The notes beneath the pieces are model-generated. The model had not been told where the DNA came from, searched no databases, and saw only the letters and a list, made by a program, of their open reading frames with translations. From positions 186,001 to 250,000 of the forward strand of contig JBHENC010000005.1 in assembly GCA_046262295.1 (NCBI GenBank): a DNA stretch of 64,000 nucleotides, written 5' to 3'. Positions 42,145 through 51,198 of the stretch are shown one piece after another; position 1 is the stretch's first letter, and every line of letters starts with the position of its first letter. The position numbers and the translations under genes are program-made. The stretch comes from JBHENC01 sp046262295. Its GTDB lineage: Bacteria; Acidobacteriota; Blastocatellia; Pyrinomonadales; Pyrinomonadaceae.

Positions 42145-45100
42145 AACTATCTCCGACGGAAATCTATAAGGGACGAAACGTGTTCCTGATCGGCAGCACC
42201 GGCTTTCTCGGCAAAGTCACGCTGAGTATGCTGCTGTATCGCTTCCCGAACGTGGGGCGCGTGTATGTGACCGTGCGCGCGCGTTCGCAGGAAGAATCGG
42301 AGACGAGATTCTGGAACAACGTCATCACCGCGCCGCCCTTCGATCCGTTGCGCGAGCGTTACGGCGCGTCACTCGAAGATTTCGTGCGCGACAAGATAAC
42401 CATCGTCAATAGCGACATCGGCGACGACAATTTAGGCTTAACGGAAGAAGAGGCGCACAGAATTGCGGGCGACGTTGACGTTGTGATTAACAGCGCGGGC
42501 AACGTGACTTTTAATCCGACGCTGGAGAGCGCGCTTCGCACCAACGTCGTCGGCACGCAAAACGTCATCGCGTTTGCGAAGCGCATGAAGCGGCCTGCCC
42601 TCGTTCACGTCTCGACCTGCTTTGTCGCGGGCAGTCGGTCAGGAGCAGTTTGGGAAAGCGATCCGGTGCTGGGATATTTCCCGCGTCGTGATGAACTCGA
42701 AGGCGTAGAGTTTTCCGCCGCGCAGGAGATTAAAGATTGCGCCAAGCTCGCGTTGCGCGTCCGCGAAGAAGCACGCGATGCCTTGATGCTCGCGCGTTTT
42801 CGCGCCGAAGCACGCAAGCGTCTCGACGAAGAAGGGCGCGACGTGGACGATCCCGACGCGCTCGGCCTTGCGGTGGCGCGCGAACGCAAAGTCTGGACGC
42901 GCACGCGCCTCACCGAACTCGGCATAGAGCGCGCCGCATGGTGGGGCTGGCCGAACATTTACACGTACACCAAGAGCTTGGGCGAGCAACTCGTCGCCGC
43001 CGAAACGGGGATCGTCAAAAGCATCGTGCGCCCGTCCATCGTCGAATCGGCGCGGCAGTTTCCCTTTCCCGGTTGGAACGAAGGCTTCACGACGACCGCG
43101 CCTTTAATTTTCATCGCGCTCAAAGGCCAGACGCAGATTCCCGTTAACGAAAAGTTAATCTTAGACATTACGCCGGTTGATGAAGTCGCCGCCGTGATGC
43201 TCGCCGTCGCCGCCGAAGCCTGCGTTGAAGAACCGCGCCTTGTTCACCAAGCGGCGACGGGCGACAGCAATCCGAACGATATGCGCCGCATCGTCGGCCT
43301 TCTCGGTCTATATAAGCGCAAGCATTTTCAGGAGAAAGAGACGGGCTTCAAGTTCGTCAACGAGTTTGCCGCGCGTATGGAAGCGCGCCCCGTCACGCCC
43401 GCGCGTTTCGACAAGACTTCGACGCCGATGGTCAACGCGGCGGCGAAGAAGGTTTCCGGCCTGCTTGATCGCGTGCGCCCGCGCTGGGGCGGCGGACGCC
43501 TTACGGATGTGATTGATCGCGCCAAAGAGACCATCGAGCGCGTCGAAGACTTGACGCGCGAAACGGCCGAAGCCTTCGAGATGTTTCGCCCCTTCATGGT
43601 CGAAAACGCTTACGTCTTTCGCGCGGACAACGTTCGATCTCTCTTCTCGCGCATACGCAAAGATGAACGCGCGTTATTGTCTTGGCAACCGGAAAAGATT
43701 GACTGGTACGACTACTGGATGAACGTGCATTTTCCGGGACTCAAGAAATGGGTCTTCCCGACGCTCGAAGAAGATATGCGCGCCCAACCGAAGCGCGTTT
43801 ATACGTTCCGCGATTTGCTGGAACTCTTCGAGACGGCGACTAAGCGTCACGCCACGCGCGTCGCCATGCGCATCGAACGCGACGGGCGCAAAGAGCAGTA
43901 CACATATGCAAATTTGCGTGAGCTTGCGACGCGCGCCGGTGCGTTTCTTGCCAGCGAAGGCGTCAAGCCCGCTGACCGCGTGATGCTTCTCAGCAACAAC
44001 GCGCCCGAATGGGGCATAGCGTATTTCGGCGTGCTCAAGGCAGGCGCAACCTGCATTCCCGTTGACCCGCAGAGCATGACCGATGAAGTCATCAACTTCG
44101 CACGCGCCGGAGACGCCGTCGGCATCATCATCAGCGCAGAGATGGACGCAGAGCATCCTGACCTTGCCGAAAAATTAAACGAAGCGGGTTTGCAGCAAAC
44201 GCGCATCTGGCGTTTTGCGGAAATCTTTGCGATGCCGGACGAAGCGACCGAAGATACACGCATCGCGCTTTTGCCGCCGCGCGTCACAGCGCAGACCATC
44301 GCATCGCTTATCTTTACTTCCGGCACGACAGGCCAACCGAAGGGCGTGATGCTTTCGCACCGCAATTTCACGAGCATGGTTTCGATGCTCTCATCCGTCC
44401 TCGATATGTCAACGAGGGACGGCGCTCTCTCTGTGCTGCCGCTGCATCACACCTTCGAGTTCTCCGCAGGATTTCTTACGCCTCTTAGTCGCGGCGCACA
44501 GATCACGTATTTGCCGGAACGCACCAGCGAAGCTTTGGCGCGCGCTATCAGTAACGGCCACGTCACGGGCATGGTCGGCGTGCCCGCCGTGTGGGAGTTG
44601 CTGCATCGCCGCATTAGAAACAGATTCAACGAGCAAAGCCCTTGGGTCGCGCGCGTCGCCGATATACTGATACGCGCTAACGCATGGCTGCGTGACCGCA
44701 CGCCGATCAATCTGGGACAGCTTATTTTTTATCCGATCCATCAAGGCTTGGGCGGGCGCATACGCTATCTGGTAAGCGGCGGCTCGGCCTTGAGCGAACA
44801 CATCCAGAAAGATTTTCACGGACTCGGCTTTACGATTCTCGAAGGTTACGGATTAACGGAAGCCTCGCCTGTATTGACCTTCACGCGCCCGCAAAACGCT
44901 ATGCTCGCGGGCAGCGTCGGGCGTCCGTTGCCGGGCGTCGAAGTAAAAATCATCGAAGCGGACGCGGGCGGCGTCGGCGAAGTCGTCGCGCGCGGGCCGA
45001 ACATCATGACGGGTTACTACGAAAACGAAGCCGCGACGCGCGCCACCCTCGTTGACCGCTGGCTGCGCACGGGCGATTTAGGACGCTTTGACACGGACGG

Positions 45101-46619
45101 CAATCTTTATCTCGTCGGACGCTCGAAAGAAATAATCGTTGACACCAACGGCAAGAATGTTTACCCGGACGAGATAGAAGAACTTTACGGCGCGTTTTCG
45201 TTCATCAAAGAGATGAGCGTGGTGGGGCTTCCTGACGGCGCGGGCGAAAAGGTGGCGGCTCTCGTCGTCGTCGATTACGATCAGGATTTATCGCTTTCCC
45301 GCGATGAAGTGAAACGCAAAATCGAGGAGCATTTCCGCGCCGTCTCTTCCGCGATTCCCTTTTACAAACGCATTAAGGTGCTGCATTTCTCCGAAGACGA
45401 ATTGCCGCGCACGGCAACGCGCAAAGTCAAACGCCGCGAAGTGACGGATCAAATGCTTGCGCTGGAGCAGCAGATGCGCAATGCCGCGACCGCCAGCGGC
45501 GAAGAGAAAACGCGCGACGACGGCGCGAATGATGCGCGCTGGCTGCTTAATGTTGTGGCGAGCGTCGCCAATCGCCCGCGCGCGAGCGTTTCCTTCGATT
45601 CGCGCTTGAGCGATCTGGGATTCGATAGCCTGATGTACGTCGAGCTTGCGACCGCCATCGAAGCCGCAGGCGGCACGCTACGTTCGCCCGACACACTGAC
45701 GGAAGTGCAAACATTGCGCGAACTCGCTGGCGTCGTCTTGCGCAATCCGGCTGCTCAAACGCTCGACGATGCCCCGCCTTCGAATGAAGAGGCTCCGCGA
45801 AGTGGGAGCAGTGGCGGCGACGACGAAGATGAAATTTATATTCCGTCGTTCTTGAGAACCGTCGGCAATCGCGGGCTGGACGTTTTGCAGCGTGCCTTCT
45901 ATGAAAAGTTTCTGCACACGCGCTATGAAGGACGCTCGCACATTCCCGTTCACACAAACTTTATCGTCGCCGCCAATCACGCTTCGCATCTTGATATGGG
46001 ACTCGCAAAGATGGCGCTTGGGCTTGCTGGCAAAGAGATGGTTGCGCTCGCCGCCGCAGACTATTTCTTCGACAACAAATACAAGCGCGCCTACATGGAC
46101 AACTTCACGAACCTTGTGCCGATGGAACGCAGCGGAAGCCTGCGCCAATCACTGCGGCACGCGCGCTCGTTTCTTGATCGCGGCTATAACGCGCTCATCT
46201 TTCCCGAAGGCACGCGCTCTCTGACAGGCGAACTGGCTGAGTTCAAGCCCGTCATCGGCTATCTCGCGCTCTCCTCGCGCGTCGGCATCCTGCCCGTTTA
46301 TCTGCAAGGCACATACGACGCGATGCCGAAGGGATCGAACATCATACGCAGCCGCGACATCGGCGCGCGCATCGGGCGGTATCTGGCAATCGAAGAGTTG
46401 GAGGAGATGACCAAAGGAATGTCGCGCGCCGAAGCCTATCGCCTGATCGCTGCGCTTACTCACCATGAAGTCGAGAATCTACGCGACGGCACAAAATTGC
46501 CCTTCGACGTGAAAGGCATACGACGTCGCTGGCGCAACGAACGCCGTGCGCAGGCGGCAGAAATCAAAAGCGAAAACGAACGCGCTTCCGCCGCCCAACT
46601 CGCCGCGACAGGAGATTAA
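42141..46619 (+). CDS. elbD: Multidomain acyl reductase / acyl ligase / ACP / acyltransferase (ElbD-like)
   Basis: 1492 residues in four parts. (1) About 1-470: NAD(P)-binding thioester/fatty-acyl reductase (NVFLIGSTGFLGKVTL, VINSAGNVTFN, YTYTKSLGEQLVA). (2) About 555-1105: AMP-forming acyl-CoA/ACP ligase (LIFTSGTTGQPKGVML, EGYGLTEASPVLT, LRTGDLG). (3) About 1135-1215: acyl carrier domain with phosphopantetheine Ser in LGFDSLMYVEL. (4) About 1240-1450: PlsC-type acyltransferase (AANHASHLDMG, LIFPEGTRSL). This order matches the myxobacterial ElbD enzyme needed for ether-lipid formation. Together the parts could activate a fatty acid, reduce it and transfer an acyl group to a glycerol backbone. 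Membership of an elb-like cluster is supported by the HAD, LarA-like and epimerase neighbours. Confidence 0.88.
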   Translation: MKLSPTEIYKGRNVFLIGSTGFLGKVTLSMLLYRFPNVGRVYVTVRARSQEESETRFWNNVITAPPFDPLRERYGASLEDFVRDKITIVNSDIGDDNLGLTEEEAHRIAGDVDVVINSAGNVTFNPTLESALRTNVVGTQNVIAFAKRMKRPALVHVSTCFVAGSRSGAVWESDPVLGYFPRRDELEGVEFSAAQEIKDCAKLALRVREEARDALMLARFRAEARKRLDEEGRDVDDPDALGLAVARERKVWTRTRLTELGIERAAWWGWPNIYTYTKSLGEQLVAAETGIVKSIVRPSIVESARQFPFPGWNEGFTTTAPLIFIALKGQTQIPVNEKLILDITPVDEVAAVMLAVAAEACVEEPRLVHQAATGDSNPNDMRRIVGLLGLYKRKHFQEKETGFKFVNEFAARMEARPVTPARFDKTSTPMVNAAAKKVSGLLDRVRPRWGGGRLTDVIDRAKETIERVEDLTRETAEAFEMFRPFMVENAYVFRADNVRSLFSRIRKDERALLSWQPEKIDWYDYWMNVHFPGLKKWVFPTLEEDMRAQPKRVYTFRDLLELFETATKRHATRVAMRIERDGRKEQYTYANLRELATRAGAFLASEGVKPADRVMLLSNNAPEWGIAYFGVLKAGATCIPVDPQSMTDEVINFARAGDAVGIIISAEMDAEHPDLAEKLNEAGLQQTRIWRFAEIFAMPDEATEDTRIALLPPRVTAQTIASLIFTSGTTGQPKGVMLSHRNFTSMVSMLSSVLDMSTRDGALSVLPLHHTFEFSAGFLTPLSRGAQITYLPERTSEALARAISNGHVTGMVGVPAVWELLHRRIRNRFNEQSPWVARVADILIRANAWLRDRTPINLGQLIFYPIHQGLGGRIRYLVSGGSALSEHIQKDFHGLGFTILEGYGLTEASPVLTFTRPQNAMLAGSVGRPLPGVEVKIIEADAGGVGEVVARGPNIMTGYYENEAATRATLVDRWLRTGDLGRFDTDGNLYLVGRSKEIIVDTNGKNVYPDEIEELYGAFSFIKEMSVVGLPDGAGEKVAALVVVDYDQDLSLSRDEVKRKIEEHFRAVSSAIPFYKRIKVLHFSEDELPRTATRKVKRREVTDQMLALEQQMRNAATASGEEKTRDDGANDARWLLNVVASVANRPRASVSFDSRLSDLGFDSLMYVELATAIEAAGGTLRSPDTLTEVQTLRELAGVVLRNPAAQTLDDAPPSNEEAPRSGSSGGDDEDEIYIPSFLRTVGNRGLDVLQRAFYEKFLHTRYEGRSHIPVHTNFIVAANHASHLDMGLAKMALGLAGKEMVALAAADYFFDNKYKRAYMDNFTNLVPMERSGSLRQSLRHARSFLDRGYNALIFPEGTRSLTGELAEFKPVIGYLALSSRVGILPVYLQGTYDAMPKGSNIIRSRDIGARIGRYLAIEELEEMTKGMSRAEAYRLIAALTHHEVENLRDGTKLPFDVKGIRRRWRNERRAQAAEIKSENERASAAQLAATGD

Positions 46620-46746
46620 CGGCGAGTAGGAACGGAAAACCAAACGCCGATGAAACAGACTTTCACGCTATCACCTTCAACCTGCGCGCAAACGCTTTGT
46701 CTTACTCTGTCTCCAGACTCCTGACTTACGACTCCTGACTCTTATC

Positions 46747-47874
46747 ATGGCAACGAAGGCTACTACAAAGAAGCGACCGGCCACGCGGCCACGCGCGAAG
46801 ACGAAAACGGCGGCAATCAAGAGCACTGCGTTAGCAAAGCTCGCTCCGAAAAAAATCTTAATAACGGGCGCGACGGGCTTTCTGGGAACGCACGTGATGC
46901 GCGAATTGCTCGAAGCGGGCGCGACTAATCTGCGCGTGCTGACACACGCTTCGACTGCGCCGCAGTGGATGGCGGAGCAGGGCGTGGAAACGATTTCAGG
47001 TTCGATCACGGATGCGGCGGACGTGGCGCGGGCGGTCGAAGGCGTGGCGGAAATTTATCATCTGGCGGGGCTGGTTTCTTATCAGCCGGAAGACGCGCGG
47101 CGTATGTACGGCGTTCACGTTGACGGCACGCGGTTGCTCTGCGAAGCGGCGCGCGTTGCCGGAGTAAAATCAATCGTGATGGCTTCGACGAGCGGCACGA
47201 TTGCCGTGACGGAAGCAGGAGACATCGTGCCCAACGAAGAATGGCCGCCGCCGCTCGACATCATCGCGCGCTGGCCTTACTACGCGAGCAAGTTTTATCA
47301 GGAGCGTGTCGCGCTTGAAAGTTTTACGGGTAAGGGTTTGCGTCTGGTGATGCTCAATCCGAGTTTGCTGCTCGGCCCCAATGATGAACGCCTTAGCTCT
47401 ACGAAAGTGATACTCGATTTTCTCGCGCGCAAGATCAACGCCGTGCCGAATGGCGGACTGAACTTCGTTGACGTGCGCGACGCCGCGAAAGCTTTTCCGC
47501 GCGCGATGGCTGCGGGGCGTCATGGCGAGCGTTATCTTTTGGGAAGCGTCAATTGGAATTTTGAAAAATTCTTCGCGCGGCTTGAACGCCTGACGAAAGT
47601 CTCCGCGCCGCGCTTTTCGTTTCCGAAGAAGCTCGCCATCGGCGGCGCGCAGGCTCTCAATGCGCTTTCCAGACATTGGAATCTAACCTCACACGTCGAA
47701 CCCATCGCCGTCGAAATGGCCGAATATTTCTGGTATCTGGATCACTCAAAGGCCGCGCGCGAACTCTCTTTCACGCCCCGCGACGCGGGCGAAACACTGC
47801 AAGACACCATCACCTACGTGCGTCAGAATTTTCTCGGCAGCGACGTTTTCGCATCAAGCGCATCGTCGAGATAA
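46747..47874 (+). CDS. NAD-dependent epimerase/dehydratase family protein (elb cluster)
   Basis: 375 residues. An N-terminal Lys/Thr/Ala-rich tail of about 33 residues (MATKATTKKRPATRPRAKTK) precedes an extended-SDR fold: KILITGATGFLGTHVMRELLEAG, YHLAGLVSYQPED, ASTSGT and catalytic YYASK(F) (YxxxK), then LVMLNPSLLLGPND. Resembles dihydroflavonol/sterol-type reductases (3beta-HSD-like). It ends the ether-lipid-like cluster, 127 bases after elbD; a matching epimerase gene occurs in the myxobacterial operon as I recall it. Confidence 0.85.
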   Translation: MATKATTKKRPATRPRAKTKTAAIKSTALAKLAPKKILITGATGFLGTHVMRELLEAGATNLRVLTHASTAPQWMAEQGVETISGSITDAADVARAVEGVAEIYHLAGLVSYQPEDARRMYGVHVDGTRLLCEAARVAGVKSIVMASTSGTIAVTEAGDIVPNEEWPPPLDIIARWPYYASKFYQERVALESFTGKGLRLVMLNPSLLLGPNDERLSSTKVILDFLARKINAVPNGGLNFVDVRDAAKAFPRAMAAGRHGERYLLGSVNWNFEKFFARLERLTKVSAPRFSFPKKLAIGGAQALNALSRHWNLTSHVEPIAVEMAEYFWYLDHSKAARELSFTPRDAGETLQDTITYVRQNFLGSDVFASSASSR

Positions 47875-48044
47875 CCTGCGTTAGATGGCTTCCTATCGTG
47901 CAGGCTAATACAACAGTTAGTTCATGCTAAGATGGTCATCCTCATACACTGAAGCTCTCGGAAGATGACTTTTGGATTTTCCCCAGCCTTAAGTCTTGAA
48001 GCGAGATTTAGATTTGCCTGTCATTACGCTGAAGAGAGGATATT

Positions 48045-49100
48045 ATGAGCACGAGAAACACAGATAAGCTGGGTCGTGAAGGAGAGGGCGTCGCCACTTA
48101 CTTGCCGAAAGAGGAAGTCGGGATTTCATTCCCGCTGGAGCGCACGGCCCTACTGGTGATTGATCCCGTCAACGACTTCCTCTCAGAAGGAGGGGCTGAT
48201 TGGGAAATGACTAAGACGACCGTCGAGATGAACGACGTGGTCGGCCACCTGAAGGTCGCCATCGAGGGCGCACGCGGGCGAGGCATCCCCGTCCTGTTCG
48301 GCCCCATGGCCTTCACCGAAGAGGATTACGCCGACGAGCAACTACAACGTCGTAGCGGGATCAACCGTTATATGTTCGAGAAGAAGATGTTTTTGGCGGG
48401 CAGCTGGGGAGCCGACTTCCACCCCGACCTGCAACCGCGCGAGACTGATACGGTGCTCCTTCCGCACAAGAGCTGTGACGTGTTCGAGACCGACCTCCCT
48501 GACCACCTCCGGCAGAGGGGAATCACTCATCTGGTCATTGCCGGAATGACCGCCAACCTGTGCTGCGAGTCAACTGGGCGGCACGCTATGGAAAAAGGCT
48601 TCGATGTGACATTTCTCTCGGACGCCATCGGGGCGTCTGCCGTTCCGGCCTACGAAGCGGCTATTCGCTTGAACTACCCGCTCATCGCCAACGCCGTCAT
48701 CACGGTCGACGAATTTTTAGCTGCCGTGAACTCTTCGGGCACGGAACGCATTGCCGTGCAGGTGGGTGACACGGTTCGCGGCTCGGATCATGGGGAGATT
48801 GGCACAGTGGATAAAATCGTTGAAGCGACAAAAGAGACTGAAGGATACCTTTTAGTACCTCGCGGGATGATCTTCAAGACAGATACTTACATCCCACTGG
48901 ACGCCGTGGTGAAGCGTGCTGGCACGGACGCCTTTATTAACATCCCGAAGCTGTTCGTGGGAGAGATGCCTTGGGGTGAGCCTCCTTCACGGGTTGATCG
49001 GCGGGTGAAATTCGGCCCTCGTTCTACAGAGGTTGATAAACTTTATGGCTCACGCTCCCCATCCGTTCGGGAGCGATCAGCCCGAGGCGGTGTTGGATAA
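48045..49100 (+). CDS. Isochorismatase-type cysteine hydrolase fused to PRC-barrel-like domain
   Basis: 351 residues. Residues about 25-235 are an isochorismatase-like hydrolase: Asp in ALLVIDPVNDFLSEGG, Lys in LLPHKSCDVFETD, and catalytic Cys in VIAGMTANLCCESTGRHAMEKG. Residues about 242-335 form a small beta domain (AVQVGDTVRGSDHGEIGTVDKIV ... GYLLVPRGMIFKTDTYIPLDAV) like the PRC-barrel/DUF2171 fold seen in stress proteins. I do not recall this fusion as standard. Probable amidase on a small amide; the barrel may bind a regulator. Good ribosome site AGAGGA. Confidence 0.82.
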   Translation: MSTRNTDKLGREGEGVATYLPKEEVGISFPLERTALLVIDPVNDFLSEGGADWEMTKTTVEMNDVVGHLKVAIEGARGRGIPVLFGPMAFTEEDYADEQLQRRSGINRYMFEKKMFLAGSWGADFHPDLQPRETDTVLLPHKSCDVFETDLPDHLRQRGITHLVIAGMTANLCCESTGRHAMEKGFDVTFLSDAIGASAVPAYEAAIRLNYPLIANAVITVDEFLAAVNSSGTERIAVQVGDTVRGSDHGEIGTVDKIVEATKETEGYLLVPRGMIFKTDTYIPLDAVVKRAGTDAFINIPKLFVGEMPWGEPPSRVDRRVKFGPRSTEVDKLYGSRSPSVRERSARGGVG

Positions 49101-49278
49101 TAACGCCGTCGTACCTCCTGCTCTGCGAGAACTTGTGCGGCGACGCCATAGCGCCATCTAACAACACCATGCAGCCGACCGCGAACAGCGCGACTCTCAT
49201 GCGCGAGACTTGAATGGTTTCGAGGTTGTGTGCGCGGCTGGTGATGCCAAGCGTTGAACTACCAAAAACATCACTCCT

Positions 49279-50235
49279 TCAAGCGGGAAAGCGCACACGC
49301 AGTGCGTGCGGCAGGATAACAAAAGTCGCGGGAAGATAGCCCGGCAGTTCTCCATCCACCTCAAGCAAAATCTTTGAGCCTTCGTGCGCAGGCCGCGCGG
49401 TGATGCGGGAAGCGTGTGTGTGTCGAACCTGCGGCATTCCCAGATGCGTGCCCGTATAAAGCTTCGGGGCGTTGGCGATCAATTCCGCCGCGCCTAATTC
49501 GTTGATGGCGATGACATCAAAGCGGCCATCGTCCACTTTAGCTTGCGGCGCGATCTTCATGCCGCCGCCGAAATAGCGCGCGTTGGCGACGCACAAATTA
49601 GCGAGGGTGAGGCGTGCTTCCGGTTTGTCGTCAAGTTGGATTATCACATCGGCGGCGGGCAGCGAGAGCGTCGCGCCGAGTGCGGCGACGGCGAAAGAGA
49701 CGCGGCCTCCGAGCCAATCAAGACGAGACGCGAGCGAAGGCTGCGCGCGATTGTTTGCCTTGACGCGGCGTATCACGTCGCCGCTCATGCCGAACGATGC
49801 GACGCCGACGAAATACCTTTCGGCCTGCGCGCCCTTCTCATCAATGAACGTGACGCGGCCAGCGTCTATGCGTCGCGCGCGGCCTGTTCGCAATGCTCGC
49901 GCAACGTCCGCCGCGTTGGTCGAAAGTTTCAGCGTGCGACGGAAATCGCCGCCCGTGCCGCTCGGCAAAACGCCTAACTCCGCGTCCGCGCCGGATTCCA
50001 GTATGCCGCTCGCCACTTCGTTGATCGTTCCGTCGCCGCCGCACGCGATGATAAATTCCCTGCCCGCCTTTGCTTCGCGCGCGCTGATGATGCGCCCGTC
50101 GCCCGCTTTCTTCGTGAAGGCCGGAGTGAACGCGCCGAAGTGCGTGCGCAAATCGCTGGCGATGGCAGGCCAACGTCGCCCCGTTGCGCCGTTTGCGGAA
50201 GCCGGATTAACGATGACAAGCGGGAGTTGCGACAT
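49279..50235 (-). CDS. Diacylglycerol/lipid kinase family protein (DagK/YegS type)
   Basis: 318 residues. N-terminal DAGK catalytic motif: LVIVNPASANGATGRRWP, ACGGDGTINEVASGIL, LGVLPSGTGGDFRR. The C-terminal beta domain ends LPGYLPATFVILPHALRVRF. Phosphorylates a lipid such as diacylglycerol with ATP. The start overlaps the stop of the upstream acyltransferase gene (TAATG), so the two are coupled and probably serve glycerolipid metabolism. Confidence 0.9.
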   Translation of the reverse strand: MSQLPLVIVNPASANGATGRRWPAIASDLRTHFGAFTPAFTKKAGDGRIISAREAKAGREFIIACGGDGTINEVASGILESGADAELGVLPSGTGGDFRRTLKLSTNAADVARALRTGRARRIDAGRVTFIDEKGAQAERYFVGVASFGMSGDVIRRVKANNRAQPSLASRLDWLGGRVSFAVAALGATLSLPAADVIIQLDDKPEARLTLANLCVANARYFGGGMKIAPQAKVDDGRFDVIAINELGAAELIANAPKLYTGTHLGMPQVRHTHASRITARPAHEGSKILLEVDGELPGYLPATFVILPHALRVRFPA

Positions 50236-51191
50236 TACGGCGTGCGATCCTGCGCGACAGAATTTTCGCGGGAAGCAGAAGGCAAAGAGTTCTCTTGTTG
50301 CGTTTGCAATGTTGCATACAGCGCGCGGTCTTGTTCGCCAAGTTCGGCGATTTTCAGCATCACGAAATCTGAAATCTCTTTGTAGGTGCGCAGGCGATCA
50401 GGCTTGGCGAGATGCTCCGTGAGATCGAGCGGCGCGCCGAAATGAACGCGGATCAATTCGCCGCCGCGCCAGTTGCCCATCACCTGCTTCGGCAGATCGT
50501 TGTTAAGCCCCGTGACGAAGACGGGAATCACTTGCGGCGCGGCCTCTTTGATGAGCTTGCCGATGCCCGGTTGCGCGGGCAATAGCGAATACGAATCATC
50601 GCTTAAATTGCGTTTGCCTTCGGGATGAAAGCCTATTACGTGCCCCGCCCCGTGACGGCACAGCTCCGTCAAACGGCGTATGGAAAATTTATCGAACAGA
50701 CGCTTCTCATTCGCCGCGAAGATAGGCGGGTACATACTCCACCAGCCCATCACCAGATTAACGAAGAGGCCGCGCAAAGATTCGTAAAAGAAGACCGCGC
50801 GCACCGGAAAGAAAAGCTTCTTCGGCCATTTCGTTTGACGAAACAGCACGGTCGAGATCACGTACATATCGAAGAACGAGCGATGATTGGCGGCGAGCAG
50901 TAGCGGGCGCGTGTGCGACGCGGCTTCCAAATGTTCGAGGCCATGAACGCGCATCAAATTGTAGGTGGAAAGATGAATCCAGCCGACGCCCAGAGTGCTT
51001 TGCAAGAACGTCCAGAAACGCTTCGGCCTTCCACGATTCATGCGATGCACGATGCGGAAAGCGAAACGCTCCATCGGCGAGAGGACGGCGAGTTCGTCGG
51101 GTGTCGGGTCAAATGCGCTTAACTGTTCGGCGGCACGCCCTTGACCGGGTTTCTCTTCGCCGTCGCGCACGAGTGGATCAACTAACGCCAT
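50235..51191 (-). CDS. Lysophospholipid acyltransferase (PlsC family)
   Basis: 318 residues. Acyltransferase box 1 is LLLAANHRSFFDMYV (NHxxxxD), box 3 is IGFHPEGKRNLSDDSY, with IPVFVTGLNN near the end of the domain. It transfers an acyl chain to a lysophospholipid or glycerol-phosphate acceptor at the inner membrane. The next gene is a lipid kinase, and metH lies upstream by seven bases, so all three may share a transcript. Confidence 0.88.
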   Translation of the reverse strand: MALVDPLVRDGEEKPGQGRAAEQLSAFDPTPDELAVLSPMERFAFRIVHRMNRGRPKRFWTFLQSTLGVGWIHLSTYNLMRVHGLEHLEAASHTRPLLLAANHRSFFDMYVISTVLFRQTKWPKKLFFPVRAVFFYESLRGLFVNLVMGWWSMYPPIFAANEKRLFDKFSIRRLTELCRHGAGHVIGFHPEGKRNLSDDSYSLLPAQPGIGKLIKEAAPQVIPVFVTGLNNDLPKQVMGNWRGGELIRVHFGAPLDLTEHLAKPDRLRTYKEISDFVMLKIAELGEQDRALYATLQTQQENSLPSASRENSVAQDRTP

Positions 51192-51198
51192 ACAACTT

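Noticed and set aside
46620..46746. Direct repeats ACTCCTGACT between elbD and the epimerase gene
   Set aside because: Short low-complexity repeats with no structure or other copies seen; not informative.
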